A stretch of 64,000 nt of DNA, taken from assembly GCF_036320965.1 (NCBI RefSeq), contig NC_092287.1:3934297-3998296 (forward strand), read 5' to 3'. The DNA is from Panulirus ornatus. Lineage: Eukaryota; Arthropoda; Malacostraca; Decapoda; Palinuridae. Shown here piece by piece: positions 44,560-64,000 of this stretch. The notes beneath the pieces are model-generated. The model had not been told where the DNA came from. It saw only the letters and a list, made by a program, of their open reading frames with translations, and did not search any database. Each line of letters opens with the position of its first letter. The first letter of the stretch is position 1. The position numbers and the translations under genes were made by a program.

Positions 44560-45770
44560 GAGGGATTCGAAGGGGGAATGATAGTCAAGGATGATGAGAG
44601 GATATGTGAGGAAATGAACGGCATGTTGAAAAAAAGTGACTTGTAAAACAGACGCCGTTGCCCCTATACTAGTGAGATACCAGGCAGGTATAACGCTGTA
44701 GGAGGAAGACGATGGAGCCAACTCAAAAGTCTTCAACCTCCACACCCACCAGACAAGACCGACATGGGAAACCACACTCCCCAGACAAACACGAGTCAAA
44801 CCACACTCCCCAGACAAACACGAGTCAAACCACACTCCCCAGACAAACACGAGTCAAACCACACTCCCCAGACAAACACGAGTCAAACCACACTCCCCAG
44901 ACAAACACGAGTCAAACCACACTCCCCAGACAAACACGAGTCAAACCACACTCCCCAGACAAACACGAGTCAAACCACACTCCCCAGACAAACACGAGTC
45001 AAACCACACTCCCAGACAAACACGAGTCAAACCACACTCCCCAGATAAACACGAGTCAAACCACACTCCCCAGACAAACACGAGTCAAACCACACTCCCC
45101 AGACAAACACGAGTCAAACCACACTCCCCAGACAAACACGAGTCAAACCACACTCCCCAGACAAACCACACTCCCCTCTAACGTCTCAAAAGACACTTTT
45201 TTCAGCATGCTGTTCATTTCCTCACATATCCTCTTATCATCCTTGACTATCATTCCCCCTTGGAAGGGCCTGGGCGTAACTGTTTTGTCGGTGTGTTGAC
45301 AGTGAGTGATTCATCTTCGGCGAAGCTGACTTTTCCCTCGCGATACGACTTCTTGTAGTTGGAGTTTTGGCAACTCCTTATCTTTGACACTTCTTAACCC
45401 AGGAGTCCCTTTCTGTGTGTGTGTGTGTGTGACTCCTGCAGCGCCCAGGAAGCTGGCCACGTGCACCTGTCGGGCCCATAGGTCTCAAAGTGTTGCGATG
45501 TGTGCAGAGAGCGCGGGGTGTCCCTACAACAGCAGTCGCATCGTGAGCGAGAGGAGTTGTAGCATTTGTTGAGACAGCGTTATGCAGCGATATCCACAGA
45601 GCATTAGAGGGGCATCGATGGTGTTGACTCGTGTTTGTCTAGGGAGTGTGGTTTGACTCGTGTTTATCTGGGGAGTGTGGTTTGACTCGTGTTTATCTGG
45701 GGAGTGTGGTTTGCCATGTCCGTCTTGTCTGGTGGGTGTGGAGTTCAACGTTGAAGACTTGAGGTGGGAG
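44560..45770. repeat. Minisatellite (30 bp unit) embedded in an inverted duplication
   Basis: About 14 units containing AAACACGAGTCAAACCACAC at 44755-45172. The left flank 44568-44637 recurs inverted at 45188-45260 (AAGGATGATGAGAGGATATG against CATATCCTCTTATCATCCTT). The flank 44720-44770 plus four units recur inverted at 45620-45765. Frames up to 195 codons here are repeat translations. Confidence 0.9.
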
Positions 45771-46255
45771 ATCGGTCGCTTAGTGCCTGTCGAGGTCAGT
45801 TGTTTTTTTTTATATGTGTATTGCCAGTGTTGTATTTTTGTTTGGGGGGGGGGGGGTTGGAGATCTGTGAGTAGAGATAACTAAAGTATGAGGATAGGGG
45901 GGAGGGAGGGGGTATTATTTATTTTTTTTTATCATATTCTTATCTAGGTTTTGGTGGATAATTATTGATTAGTGTGGGTGGGTGGCGTCAAGTGTGCTCT
46001 TGCATAGTGGACGAATTGCCGAGCGAATTGAGGTGGGGCTGTGCTTGTGACGGGGGGGGGGAGTCTTTGTTGCCTTTTGGAGGTGTTGAATGTTTGTGGT
46101 GTCTAGGTAGCCAGGAATTGTTTTAAGTGCCCTATTTTAAGAGGTTTGCAAAGCCATCTATCAACGAAGGTCAGGAGATGTATGATAGATTTGTCGGAAG
46201 GGGTTGAGCTACAGTAATTAATGTACGTTAAGCTAAGAGGCTGTAGGGTGGAGAG

Positions 46256-46256
<1 letters not shown>
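45771..46256. other. Unique spacer, no gene recognised
   Basis: T and G runs near 45800-45935. Nothing is supported. Confidence 0.45.

Positions 46257-46325
<69 letters not shown>
46257..46325. repeat. (GA)n microsatellite
   Basis: About 34 units. Confidence 0.95.
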
Positions 46326-46328
<3 letters not shown>

Positions 46329-47053
46329 GTGGCGCTGTGCGTGTCCATCAGAACCGACCCACCTCAACACATACACACACACATACACAATCAGCCCTGT
46401 CTAAACACGAGATTAACCCGACGGTGGCGTAGAGCATCGTCGGGTAATACCCACACTAAATTACATGTGATATCTTGTCGTCTCGGTTGCCTGTTTTGGG
46501 AAAACGCTCTTCATTGACAAGAGGCAAAATAAAAGCAGTATTCATGATGATAACAGTAATGATCATGCGAGTAGAATTTTTACGGATGCATCGCGTGTGA
46601 AGTTTCACTCGGAAGCAGTAGATGGACGCGGATTTCTTTCAAACAGAGACAACTTGGCAACTATTCGCGCGCGTAGCGTTGACGTCATGATTGTCACCTC
46701 CCCCATCGTCCTGGAGAACGCAAATATATTGATATGTGTCTGTTGCTACTAACGTCTCTCACACCTTAGAATGCTCACGGTTTCCCCTGAACATAGTCGC
46801 TATTTGGTATCTTCTTGTTTTCTTCGCTAACTTCTTTGATAGCAATTAGTTTTCCGGGTTTGTCTAGGGTTTATCCACGGTGCTTTATCCGCTAGATTTT
46901 GGGTGATGTGATACATATTTCCATTCTTTTTTTTAGCTTGAGTTTGGTTTTCCATCTCTGATTTATGAAAGCACAGCAGAACTGTACAGAATTGTGTGTC
47001 TGTTGCAGAAGAACACACAAACACACACACACACACACATACACGCTGCACGT

Positions 47054-47055
<2 letters not shown>
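46326..47055. other. Unique spacer with a CRE-like palindrome
   Basis: TGACGTCA at 46680-46687. No gene adjoins it on either side. Confidence 0.4.

Positions 47056-47138
<83 letters not shown>
47056..47138. repeat. (CT)n microsatellite
   Basis: About 41 units. Confidence 0.95.
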
Positions 47139-47142
<4 letters not shown>

Positions 47143-47284
47143 ATGCATTTGAGACTTGTTGCGACAGTAGCCAGTCCCCCACCTCGAGGATAACGACAGA
47201 GGCAAACACATTCTTACTTGCTGCCTTCATCCATCTCGTCGCCACCCCGCTTCACATGAAATAGCATACCCCCCCCCTCCTCCT

Positions 47285-48440
47285 TCTCCAATGAGGTAGC
47301 GCCAGGAACAGACAAAAAAGGCCACATTCGTTCACACTCAGTCTCTAGCTGTCATGTGTAATGCACTGAAACCAAAGCCCCCTTTCCACATCCAGGCCCC
47401 ACAGACTTTTCCATGGTTTACGCCAGACACTTCACATTCCCTGATGCAATCCATTGACAGCACGTCGACCCCGGTATACCACATCGTTCCAATTCACTCT
47501 ATTCTTTGCACACCTTTCACCCTCCTGTATGTTCAGGCCCCGATTGCTCAAAATCTTTTTCAGTCCATCCTTCCACCTCCAGTTTGGTCTCCCGCTTCTC
47601 CTTCTTCCCTCCACCTCTGACACATATATCCTCTTTGTCAATCTTTCCTCCACTCATTCTCTCCATATGTCCAAACTATTTTAACACACCCTCTTCTGCT
47701 CTCTCAACCACACTCTTTTTAGTATCACACATCTCTTACCCTTTCATTTCTTACTCGATCAAACCCCCTCACACGACATATTGTCCTCAAACATTTGATT
47801 TCCAACACATTCACCCTCCTCCGCACAACCCTATCTATAGCCCATGCCTCGCAACTATATAACATTGTTCAAACCACTATTCCTTCAAACATAGCCATTT
47901 TTGCTTTTGGAGATAATGCTCTCGACTTCCACACATTCTTCAAGGCTCCCAGAACCTTCGCTCCCTCCCCCACCCTGTGACTCACTTCCACATCCATGGT
48001 TCCATCCGCTGCCAAGTCCACTCCCAGATATCTAATACACTTCACTTCCTCCAGTTTTTCTCCATTCAAACTTACCTCCCAATTAACTTGTCCCTCAGCC
48101 CTACTGTACCTAATAACTTTGCTCTTATTCACATTTACTCTCAACTTTCCACTTTCACACACTTTACCAAACTCAGTCTCCAACTCTGCAGTTTCTCACC
48201 TGAATCAGCCACCAGCGCTGTATCATCAGCGAACAACTGACTCATCTTCTAAGCCCTTTCATGCAGAAAAGACTGCATACTTGCCCCTCTCTCCAGTACT
48301 CTTGCATTCACCTCCCTAATCACCCCATCCATAAACAAATTAAACAACCATGGAGACATCACGTTCCCCCGCCGCAAACCTACATTCACTGGGAACCAAT
48401 GACTTTCCTCTCTTCCTACTTGTACACATGCCTTTCATCC
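47285..48440 (-). mobile_element. RTE-like LINE, degenerate copy G
   Basis: The 3' UTR begins near GAGGTAGCGCCAGGAACAG. The coding part is broken into frames: 47432-47653 (ERLTKRIYVSEVEGRRRSGR) and 47869-48183 (VNVNKSKVIRYSRAEGQVNW). The FADDT block, near 48200-48240, has lost bases. The 5' end stops at an A run at 48440. Confidence 0.85.
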
Positions 48441-48801
48441 TTGGTAAAAAAAAAAAAAAAAAGACTTTAGTCTTATGTATATTCAGCGTTACCGATAGTA
48501 CAAGTTCGTAGTAGCATTTGTGGTAACGTCGTGAGTTCCCATATGGCAAAAAGCCTACGGTGTAATCTCAAAGGAAGTAATGGACTGAAGTAACGCACGC
48601 CCGCGCGGCAGACATAAACGAAGTGAAATATATAAAGGAAAAAAAAGAGATTAGAGATACTGGGACAGTTGTGGTTGTTGCGCCGGTTTAGGTGACGCGT
48701 ACATCGGGGTCGTAAACAAAGCATGACCTTTTCGTGTGGTTGATAACTAACTAACTAACTGGCAGATCATTTCCTCTCTTGCTTAAGTGGGATCCCCCCT
48801 T

Positions 48802-48878
<77 letters not shown>

Positions 48879-49456
48879 TTGAGCCACGTGTGGGTCACGT
48901 CATGATGAACTCTGTGAGCATATTTGGGCTCTTGTTATGTTCTGTGCAACGGAAGCTTGCTTATGTGTTCTTGTTCTTCTGATATGTTCTGTGCAGGGGA
49001 AGCTTATGTGTTCTTGTTCTTCGACATCCACAGGAGGCTTTGTGGAGGACGTCATCTGGGAGGGAGTTTCGAAGCTGCTACGGATCAAGTGTTCTGTGTC
49101 CCGTTATAAACAAGTTTGGAGGAGGCGCTTGCACCACGAGGCCGACCTCCAAAAATACGACGAGGAGTCTTGGAGAGGGAGTTCTACAGGATGGTGGTTC
49201 AAGTCCTGCTGCCTCCAAGTGATTTGAAGTGAATCCCAGTCGTTCACAATCCCAAGGAGTAGTAATCGCGGACGGTAAAATCTCACGAGTGTGTCCCAAG
49301 AGCGGAGTCGAACCTGGGAGTAATCCTAGTTAGGATTAATCCCAGGATTACCTTCAAGGAGAAGGATTACAACTTGACAATAAGTGATTGGGTCGGGTTA
49401 TAAAAAAAAGAAAACTTAATTGCAGCTGACTTGGGAGGTCATGTGCTATACCCAGG
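48441..49456. other. Spacer with (CT)n, upstream of the transporter
   Basis: (CT)n at 48803-48873 and a tandem duplication of about 45 bp (TTATGTTCTGTGCA types) at 48933-49022. No gene is supported. Confidence 0.45.
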
Positions 49457-49491
49457 TTTATACGTTTCATTGAACTCATTTATCCTTCAGT
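49457..49491 (+). promoter_or_regulatory. Candidate core promoter of the transporter
   Basis: TTTATAC at 49457-49463 and an arthropod-type initiator TCAGT at 49487-49491, about 31 bp apart, giving a 5' UTR of about 158 nt. No other evidence. Confidence 0.4.
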
Positions 49492-49646
49492 CTTCGTTAA
49501 GCATCCTCCCCCCCCTCCTCCCTCGACCTCTGGCACTCGTTTGAAAGTAACGTTGATCTCGGAAAACTCGCTCGTTCATCCCCGCCACCCGTTGATTGAT
49601 TCCCATCCGCTAAACCGGGACTTTCTCGTTGATTGCGTCGTTGAAC

Positions 49647-60035
<10,389 letters not shown>

Positions 60036-60254
60036 GTAAGAGGTCATTTTAACTTTAAGTTACACGTACATTATCACTGCACCACTCTTAAGTGCCATGC
60101 TTCATGATATTATTCATGTTAAAATGTTGATTCCTTATTGCACATAATATTCCTCACAAGATGAACTTTTATCTTGATCTTATTACTTTGACTGGAATGA
60201 CTGTCTCTACAAAGATTATATTTTATGATGTGATTAGAATTTGTTTATTTATTT

Positions 60255-60750
60255 ATTGGGGCCTGAACATACAGGAGGGTGAGAGGCATTCAAGGAATCA
60301 GGTGAATTGGAACAGTGTGGTATACTGAGGTTGACGTGCTGTCAGTGAACTGAACCAGGGCATGTGAAAAGTCTAGGGTAAACGATAGAAAGGTCTGTGG
60401 GGCCTGTATATGGATAGGGAGCTGGGGTTTCAGTGCATTATGCATGACAGATAGAGACTGAGTGTGGGCAAATGTGGCCTTTTTTGTCTGTTTTCTTGGC
60501 ACTACCTCGCTGCAGCAGGGGGTAGTGATACTGTTTCCTATGGGGCGGGGTAGTGCCAGGGATGGATGAAGGCAAGCAAGTAGGAATATGTATATGTCTG
60601 TGTATGTATATGTTGATATGTATATGTGCAGGTATGGGCATTTATGCATATATGTGTATATGAGTGGATGGCCCATTCTTCATCTGTTTCCTGGTGCTAC
60701 CTTGCTAATGCGGGAAACGGCGATCAAGTATAATAGATAAATATAATAGA
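60255..60750 (+). mobile_element. RTE-like LINE 3' UTR, old copy I
   Basis: Starts GGGGCCTGAACATACAGGAG, follows the LINE 3' UTR with many substitutions, and ends in GCTACCTTGCTAATGCGGG plus an ATAATAGAT-type tail. A second scrap of the same tail lies at 61010-61150. Confidence 0.75.
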
Positions 60751-60795
60751 TATAATAAATATATGTCATCTCACCTGTATTTGTTCTTCCACCAG

Positions 60796-60856
60796 TCATG
60801 TTGCTGTAGGTACTTTAGCGACTGACATTAGTGAAAGCTTGAACATGAGTCTTGTC
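60796..60856 (+). CDS. Candidate exon 6 of the transporter
   Basis: A good acceptor (TTTGTTCTTCCACCAG) precedes sequence that, joined in phase to exon 5, reads LGTPKDLGHVAVGTLATD. The HVAVG part resembles what follows GTPKD in the family, but the rest is not clearly membrane-spanning. A GTATGT donor at 60857 would end it. Uncertain. Confidence 0.28.
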
Positions 60857-61167
60857 GTATGTGAGGTGTCTCTAGTACTATACTGTGGTACGGTCAATGT
60901 AGCCTTTGGTGTCATGTCTTTACTAATGAAAGAACATAGTGTTGTTAAGTCATCTGTTACTTGACTGAAACCAAAAGCTAGTTTGTAATATCATGTCTAC
61001 AAGACCAGCTGTCTACCTGGCACTACCTCGCTGAAGGAGGGGGTAGTGATACTGTACCCTGTGGGGCGAGGTAGCGCCAGGAATGGTTAAAGGCAAGCAA
61101 GTATGAATATGTACTTGTGTATATATGTATATGTCTGTGTATAAGTTGATATATTATTTATGTGTAT

Positions 61168-61413
61168 ATCTTTTTTTCTTTCATACTATTCGCCATTTCC
61201 CACGTTAGCGAGGCAGCGTTAAGAACAGAGGACTGGGCCTTTGAGGGAACATCCTCACCTGGCCCCCTTCTCTGTTCCTTCTTTTGGAAAATTAAAAGAA
61301 AAAAAAAACAAGAGGGAAGGATTTCCAGCCACCCCCTCCCTCCCCTTTTAGTCGCCTTCTACGAGATGCAGGGAATACATGGGAAGTATTCTTTCTCCCC
61401 TATCCCCAGGGTT
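61168..61413 (+). repeat. Short interspersed repeat, full copy (240-bp family)
   Basis: TATTCGCCATTTCCCACG through CCCCTATCCCCAGGG, joined by a T run to LINE copy J. Confidence 0.85.
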
Positions 61414-61423
61414 TTTTTTTTTT

Positions 61424-62350
61424 TGCTGTCTCCCTCGTTTGCGAGGTAGTGCAAGGAAACAGACGAAAGAAATGGCCCAACCCACCCCCATACACATGTA
61501 TATACATACGTCCACACACGCAAATATACATACCAACACAGCTTTCCATGGTTTACCCCAGACGCTTCACATGCCCTGATTCAATCCACTGACAACACGT
61601 CAACCCCGGTATAACGCATCGATCCAATTCACTCTATTCCTTGCCCTCCTTTCACCCTCCTGCATGTTCAGGCCCCGATCACACAAAATCTTTTTCACTC
61701 CATCTTTCCACCCCCAATTTGGTCTCCCACTTCTCCTCGTTCCCTCCACCTCCGACACATATATCCTCTTGGTCAATCTTTCCTCACTAATTCTCTCCAT
61801 GTGCCCAAACCATTTCAAAACACCCTCTTCTGCTCTCTCAACCAAGCTCTTTTTATTTCCACACATCTCTCTCACCCTTACGTTACTTACTCGATCAAAC
61901 CACCTCACACCACACATTGTCCTCAAACATCTCATTTCCAGCACATCCATCCTCCTGCGCACAACTCTATCCATAGCCCACGCCTCGCAACCATACAACA
62001 TTGTTGGAACCACTATTCCTTCAAACATACCCATTTTTGCTTTCTGAGATAATATTCTCGACTTCCACACATTCTTCAAGGCTCCCAGGATTTTCGCCCC
62101 CTCCCCCACCCTATGATCCACTTCCGCTTCCATGGTTCCATCCGCTGCCAGATCCACTCCCAGATATCTAAAACACTTTACTTCCTCCAGTTTTTCTCCA
62201 TTCAAACTTACCTCCCAATTGACTTGACCCTCAACCTTACTGTACCTAATAACCTTGCTCTTATTCACATTTACTCTTAACTTTCTTCTTTCACACACTT
62301 TACCAAACTCAGTCACCAGCTTCTGCAGTTTCTCACATGAATCAGCCACC

Positions 62351-62353
<3 letters not shown>
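61424..62353 (-). mobile_element. RTE-like LINE copy J, left arm of a palindrome
   Basis: The minus-strand frame 61600-62353 covers the last third of the reverse transcriptase ORF without a break (VNVNKSKVIRYSKVEGQVNW to NRVNWIDALYRG). It is cut at (AT)n right after the ADSCEKL-encoding region. Inverted relative to copy K. Confidence 0.88.

Positions 62354-62410
<57 letters not shown>
62354..62410. repeat. (AT)n microsatellite
   Basis: About 28 units, then a T run. Confidence 0.95.
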
Positions 62411-62427
<17 letters not shown>

Positions 62428-62780
62428 CAAACTATTCGCCATTTCCCGCGTTAGCAAGGTAGCGTTAAGAACAGAGGACTGGGCCTCTGAGGGAATATCC
62501 TCACCTGGTCCCCTTCTCTGTTCCTTCTTTTGGAAAATTAAAAAAAAAAAGAGGGGAGGATTTCCAGCCCCCCGCTCCCTCCCCTTTTAGTCGCCTTCTA
62601 CGACACTCAGGGAATACGTGGGAAGTATTTTTCTTTTTTTTTTTTTTTTTTTTTTCTTTTTTTTTCCAAAGGAAGGAACAGATAAGGGGGCCGGGTAAGG
62701 ATGTTTCCTCAGAGGCCCAGTCCTCTGTTCTTAACGCTACCTCGCTGAGGCGGGAAATGGCGAATAGTATAAAAGAAAAA
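62428..62780. repeat. Inverted pair of the 240-bp repeat at the palindrome centre
   Basis: A plus copy (62428-62635) and a truncated minus copy (62665-62778) are separated by an impure T run. The arms ACTATTCGCCATTTCCCGCG and CGGGAAATGGCGAATAGTAT mirror each other. Confidence 0.85.
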
Positions 62781-62783
62781 GAA

Positions 62784-62803
62784 TATATATATATATATAT
62801 ATA
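62784..62803. repeat. Short (AT)n
   Basis: Ten units between the repeat pair and LINE copy K. Confidence 0.9.
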
Positions 62804-63712
62804 GCTGGTGACTGAGTTTGGTAAAGTGTGTGAAAGAAGAAAGTTAAGAGTAAATGTGAATAAGAGCAAGGTTATTAGGTACAGTAGGGTTGAGGGTCAA
62901 GTCAGTTGGGAGGTAAGTTTGAATGGAGCAAAACTGGAGGAAGTAAAGTGTTTTAGATATCTGGGAGTGGATCTGGCAGCGGATGGAACCATGGAAGTGG
63001 AAGTGGATCATAGGGTGGGGGAGGGGGCGAAAATCCTGGGAGCCTTGAAAAATGTGTGGAAGTCGAGAACATTATCTCGGAAAGCAAAAATGGGTATGTT
63101 TGAAGAATAGTGGTTCCAACAATGTTATATGGTTGCGAGGCATGGGCTGTGGATAGAGTTGTGTGCAGGAGGATGGATGTGCTGGAAATGAGATGTTTGA
63201 GGACAATGTGTGGTATGAGGTGGTTTGATCGAGTAAGTAACGTAAGGATAAGAGAGATGTGTGGAAATAAAAAGAGCATGGTTGAGAGAGCAGAAGAGGG
63301 TGTTTTGAAATGGTTTGGGCACATGGAGAGAATGAGTGAGGAAAGATTGACCAAGAGGATATATGAGTCGGAGGTGGAGGGAACGAGGAGAAGTGGGAGA
63401 CCAAATTGGAGGTGGAAAGATGGAGTGAAAAAGATATAGTGTGATCAGGGCCTGAACATGCAGGAGGGTGAAAGGAGGGCAAGGAATAGAGTGAATTGGA
63501 TCGATGTGGTATACCGGGGTTGACGTGCTGTCAGTGGATTGAATCAGGGCATGTGAAGCATCTGGGGTAAACCATGGAAAGCTGTGTAGGTATGTATATT
63601 TGCGTGTGTGGATGTATGTATATACATGTGTATGGGGGTGGGTTGGGCCATTTCTTTCGTCTGTTTCCTTGCGCTACCTCGCAAACGCGGGCGACAGCGA
63701 CAAAGCAAAATA

Positions 63713-63714
<2 letters not shown>
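62804..63714 (+). mobile_element. RTE-like LINE copy K, right arm of a palindrome
   Basis: Same stretch of the LINE as copy J but in plus orientation. It has a 1-base deletion near 63105 and an in-frame stop near 63436 that copy J lacks. The 3' tail ends at (AT)n. Confidence 0.88.
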
Positions 63715-63806
<92 letters not shown>

Positions 63807-63807
63807 C
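63715..63807. repeat. (AT)n microsatellite
   Basis: About 46 units with one G. Confidence 0.95.
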
Positions 63808-64000
63808 CCTCCCATGGGAAATTATATGGGAGGGTATTGATTGAGAGGGTGTGGGCATGTACAGAGCATCAGATTAGGGAAGAGCAGTGTGGTTTCAGAA
63901 GTGGTAGAGGATGTGTGGATTAGGTGTTTGCCATGAAGAATGTATGTGAGAAATACTTAGAAAAGCAGATGGACTTATATGTAGCCATTTATGGATCTGG
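63808..64000 (+). mobile_element. RTE-like LINE fragment L, cut by the window edge
   Basis: Encodes [20 protein letters not shown], one stop, then NVCEKYLEKQMDLYV: the region before the catalytic Asp block, matching copy C. It starts in a 10-bp fold-back next to (AT)n. Confidence 0.85.

Noticed and set aside
44712..45299. 195-codon frame of TSQTTLPRQ-type repeats
   Set aside because: Thirty-bp minisatellite translation, partly mirrored nearby.
49180..49215. Pol III B-box match GGTTCAAGTCC
   Set aside because: No A box or tRNA-like arms at the right distance; a single 11-nt match is expected by chance.

Overview
The window is eukaryotic nuclear DNA, most likely from an arthropod and plausibly a decapod crustacean. 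That is an inference from very dense (AT)n, (AG)n and (CA)n microsatellites, many 26-42 bp minisatellites, RTE-like LINEs, Penelope-like elements (PLEs) and an LTR remnant, with sparse genes that have GT-AG introns or no introns. No prokaryotic operon, rRNA, intact tRNA or CRISPR array was seen.

Two gene sets are supported. (1) Five intron-free genes for basic leucine zipper (bZIP) proteins lie between 2.6 and 43.7 kb: 2589-3293 (-), 14229-15044 (+), 22173-23201 (-), 35150-36511 (-) and 42236-43675 (-). Each has a long low-complexity or repeat-rich N-terminal part and a C-terminal bZIP. Most share a lead-in with a K..Y/W-E segment, then an acidic D(P) step, then a basic block. Their spacing fits the bZIP rule Asn-x7-Arg-x9-Leu, but the Asn that is invariant in ordinary bZIPs survives only in the 42-kb copy. 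They appear to be a dispersed paralogous cluster with altered DNA-contact residues; I cannot assign them to a named family. (2) The first five exons of an AAAP-type amino acid transporter lie on the + strand from 49647 to 60035, with consistent intron phases (0,1,2,1,2). The gene runs off the right end of the window.

The remainder is repeats. RTE-like LINE copies lie at 9.7-10.9, 18.8-21.15, 27.2, 38.3-38.9, 47.3-48.4, 57.7-59.0, 60.3-60.75, 61.4-62.35, 62.8-63.7 and 63.8-64.0 kb; the 19.4-21.15 kb copy keeps a long open reverse transcriptase. PLE copies lie at 6.1-7.3 (an inverted pair), 15.65-15.95, 30.7-31.6, 40.15 and 53.06-53.34 kb. A short repeat of about 240 bp occurs around ten times. 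A probable solo LTR is at 40246-41162, and a related LTR-derived palindrome is at 32412-34560. (AT)n arrays sit at most of the repeat boundaries.

The main points for a second look are: the bZIP cluster and its changed basic regions; the 16-copy, 12-residue repeat in the 42-kb bZIP protein; hammerhead-ribozyme-like cores in the PLE termini, some with a self-complementary stem III; several kilobase-scale palindromes made of diverged transposon copies; and transporter-intron minisatellites that start exactly at splice donors, one of them ending in a copy of the exon 1 donor.
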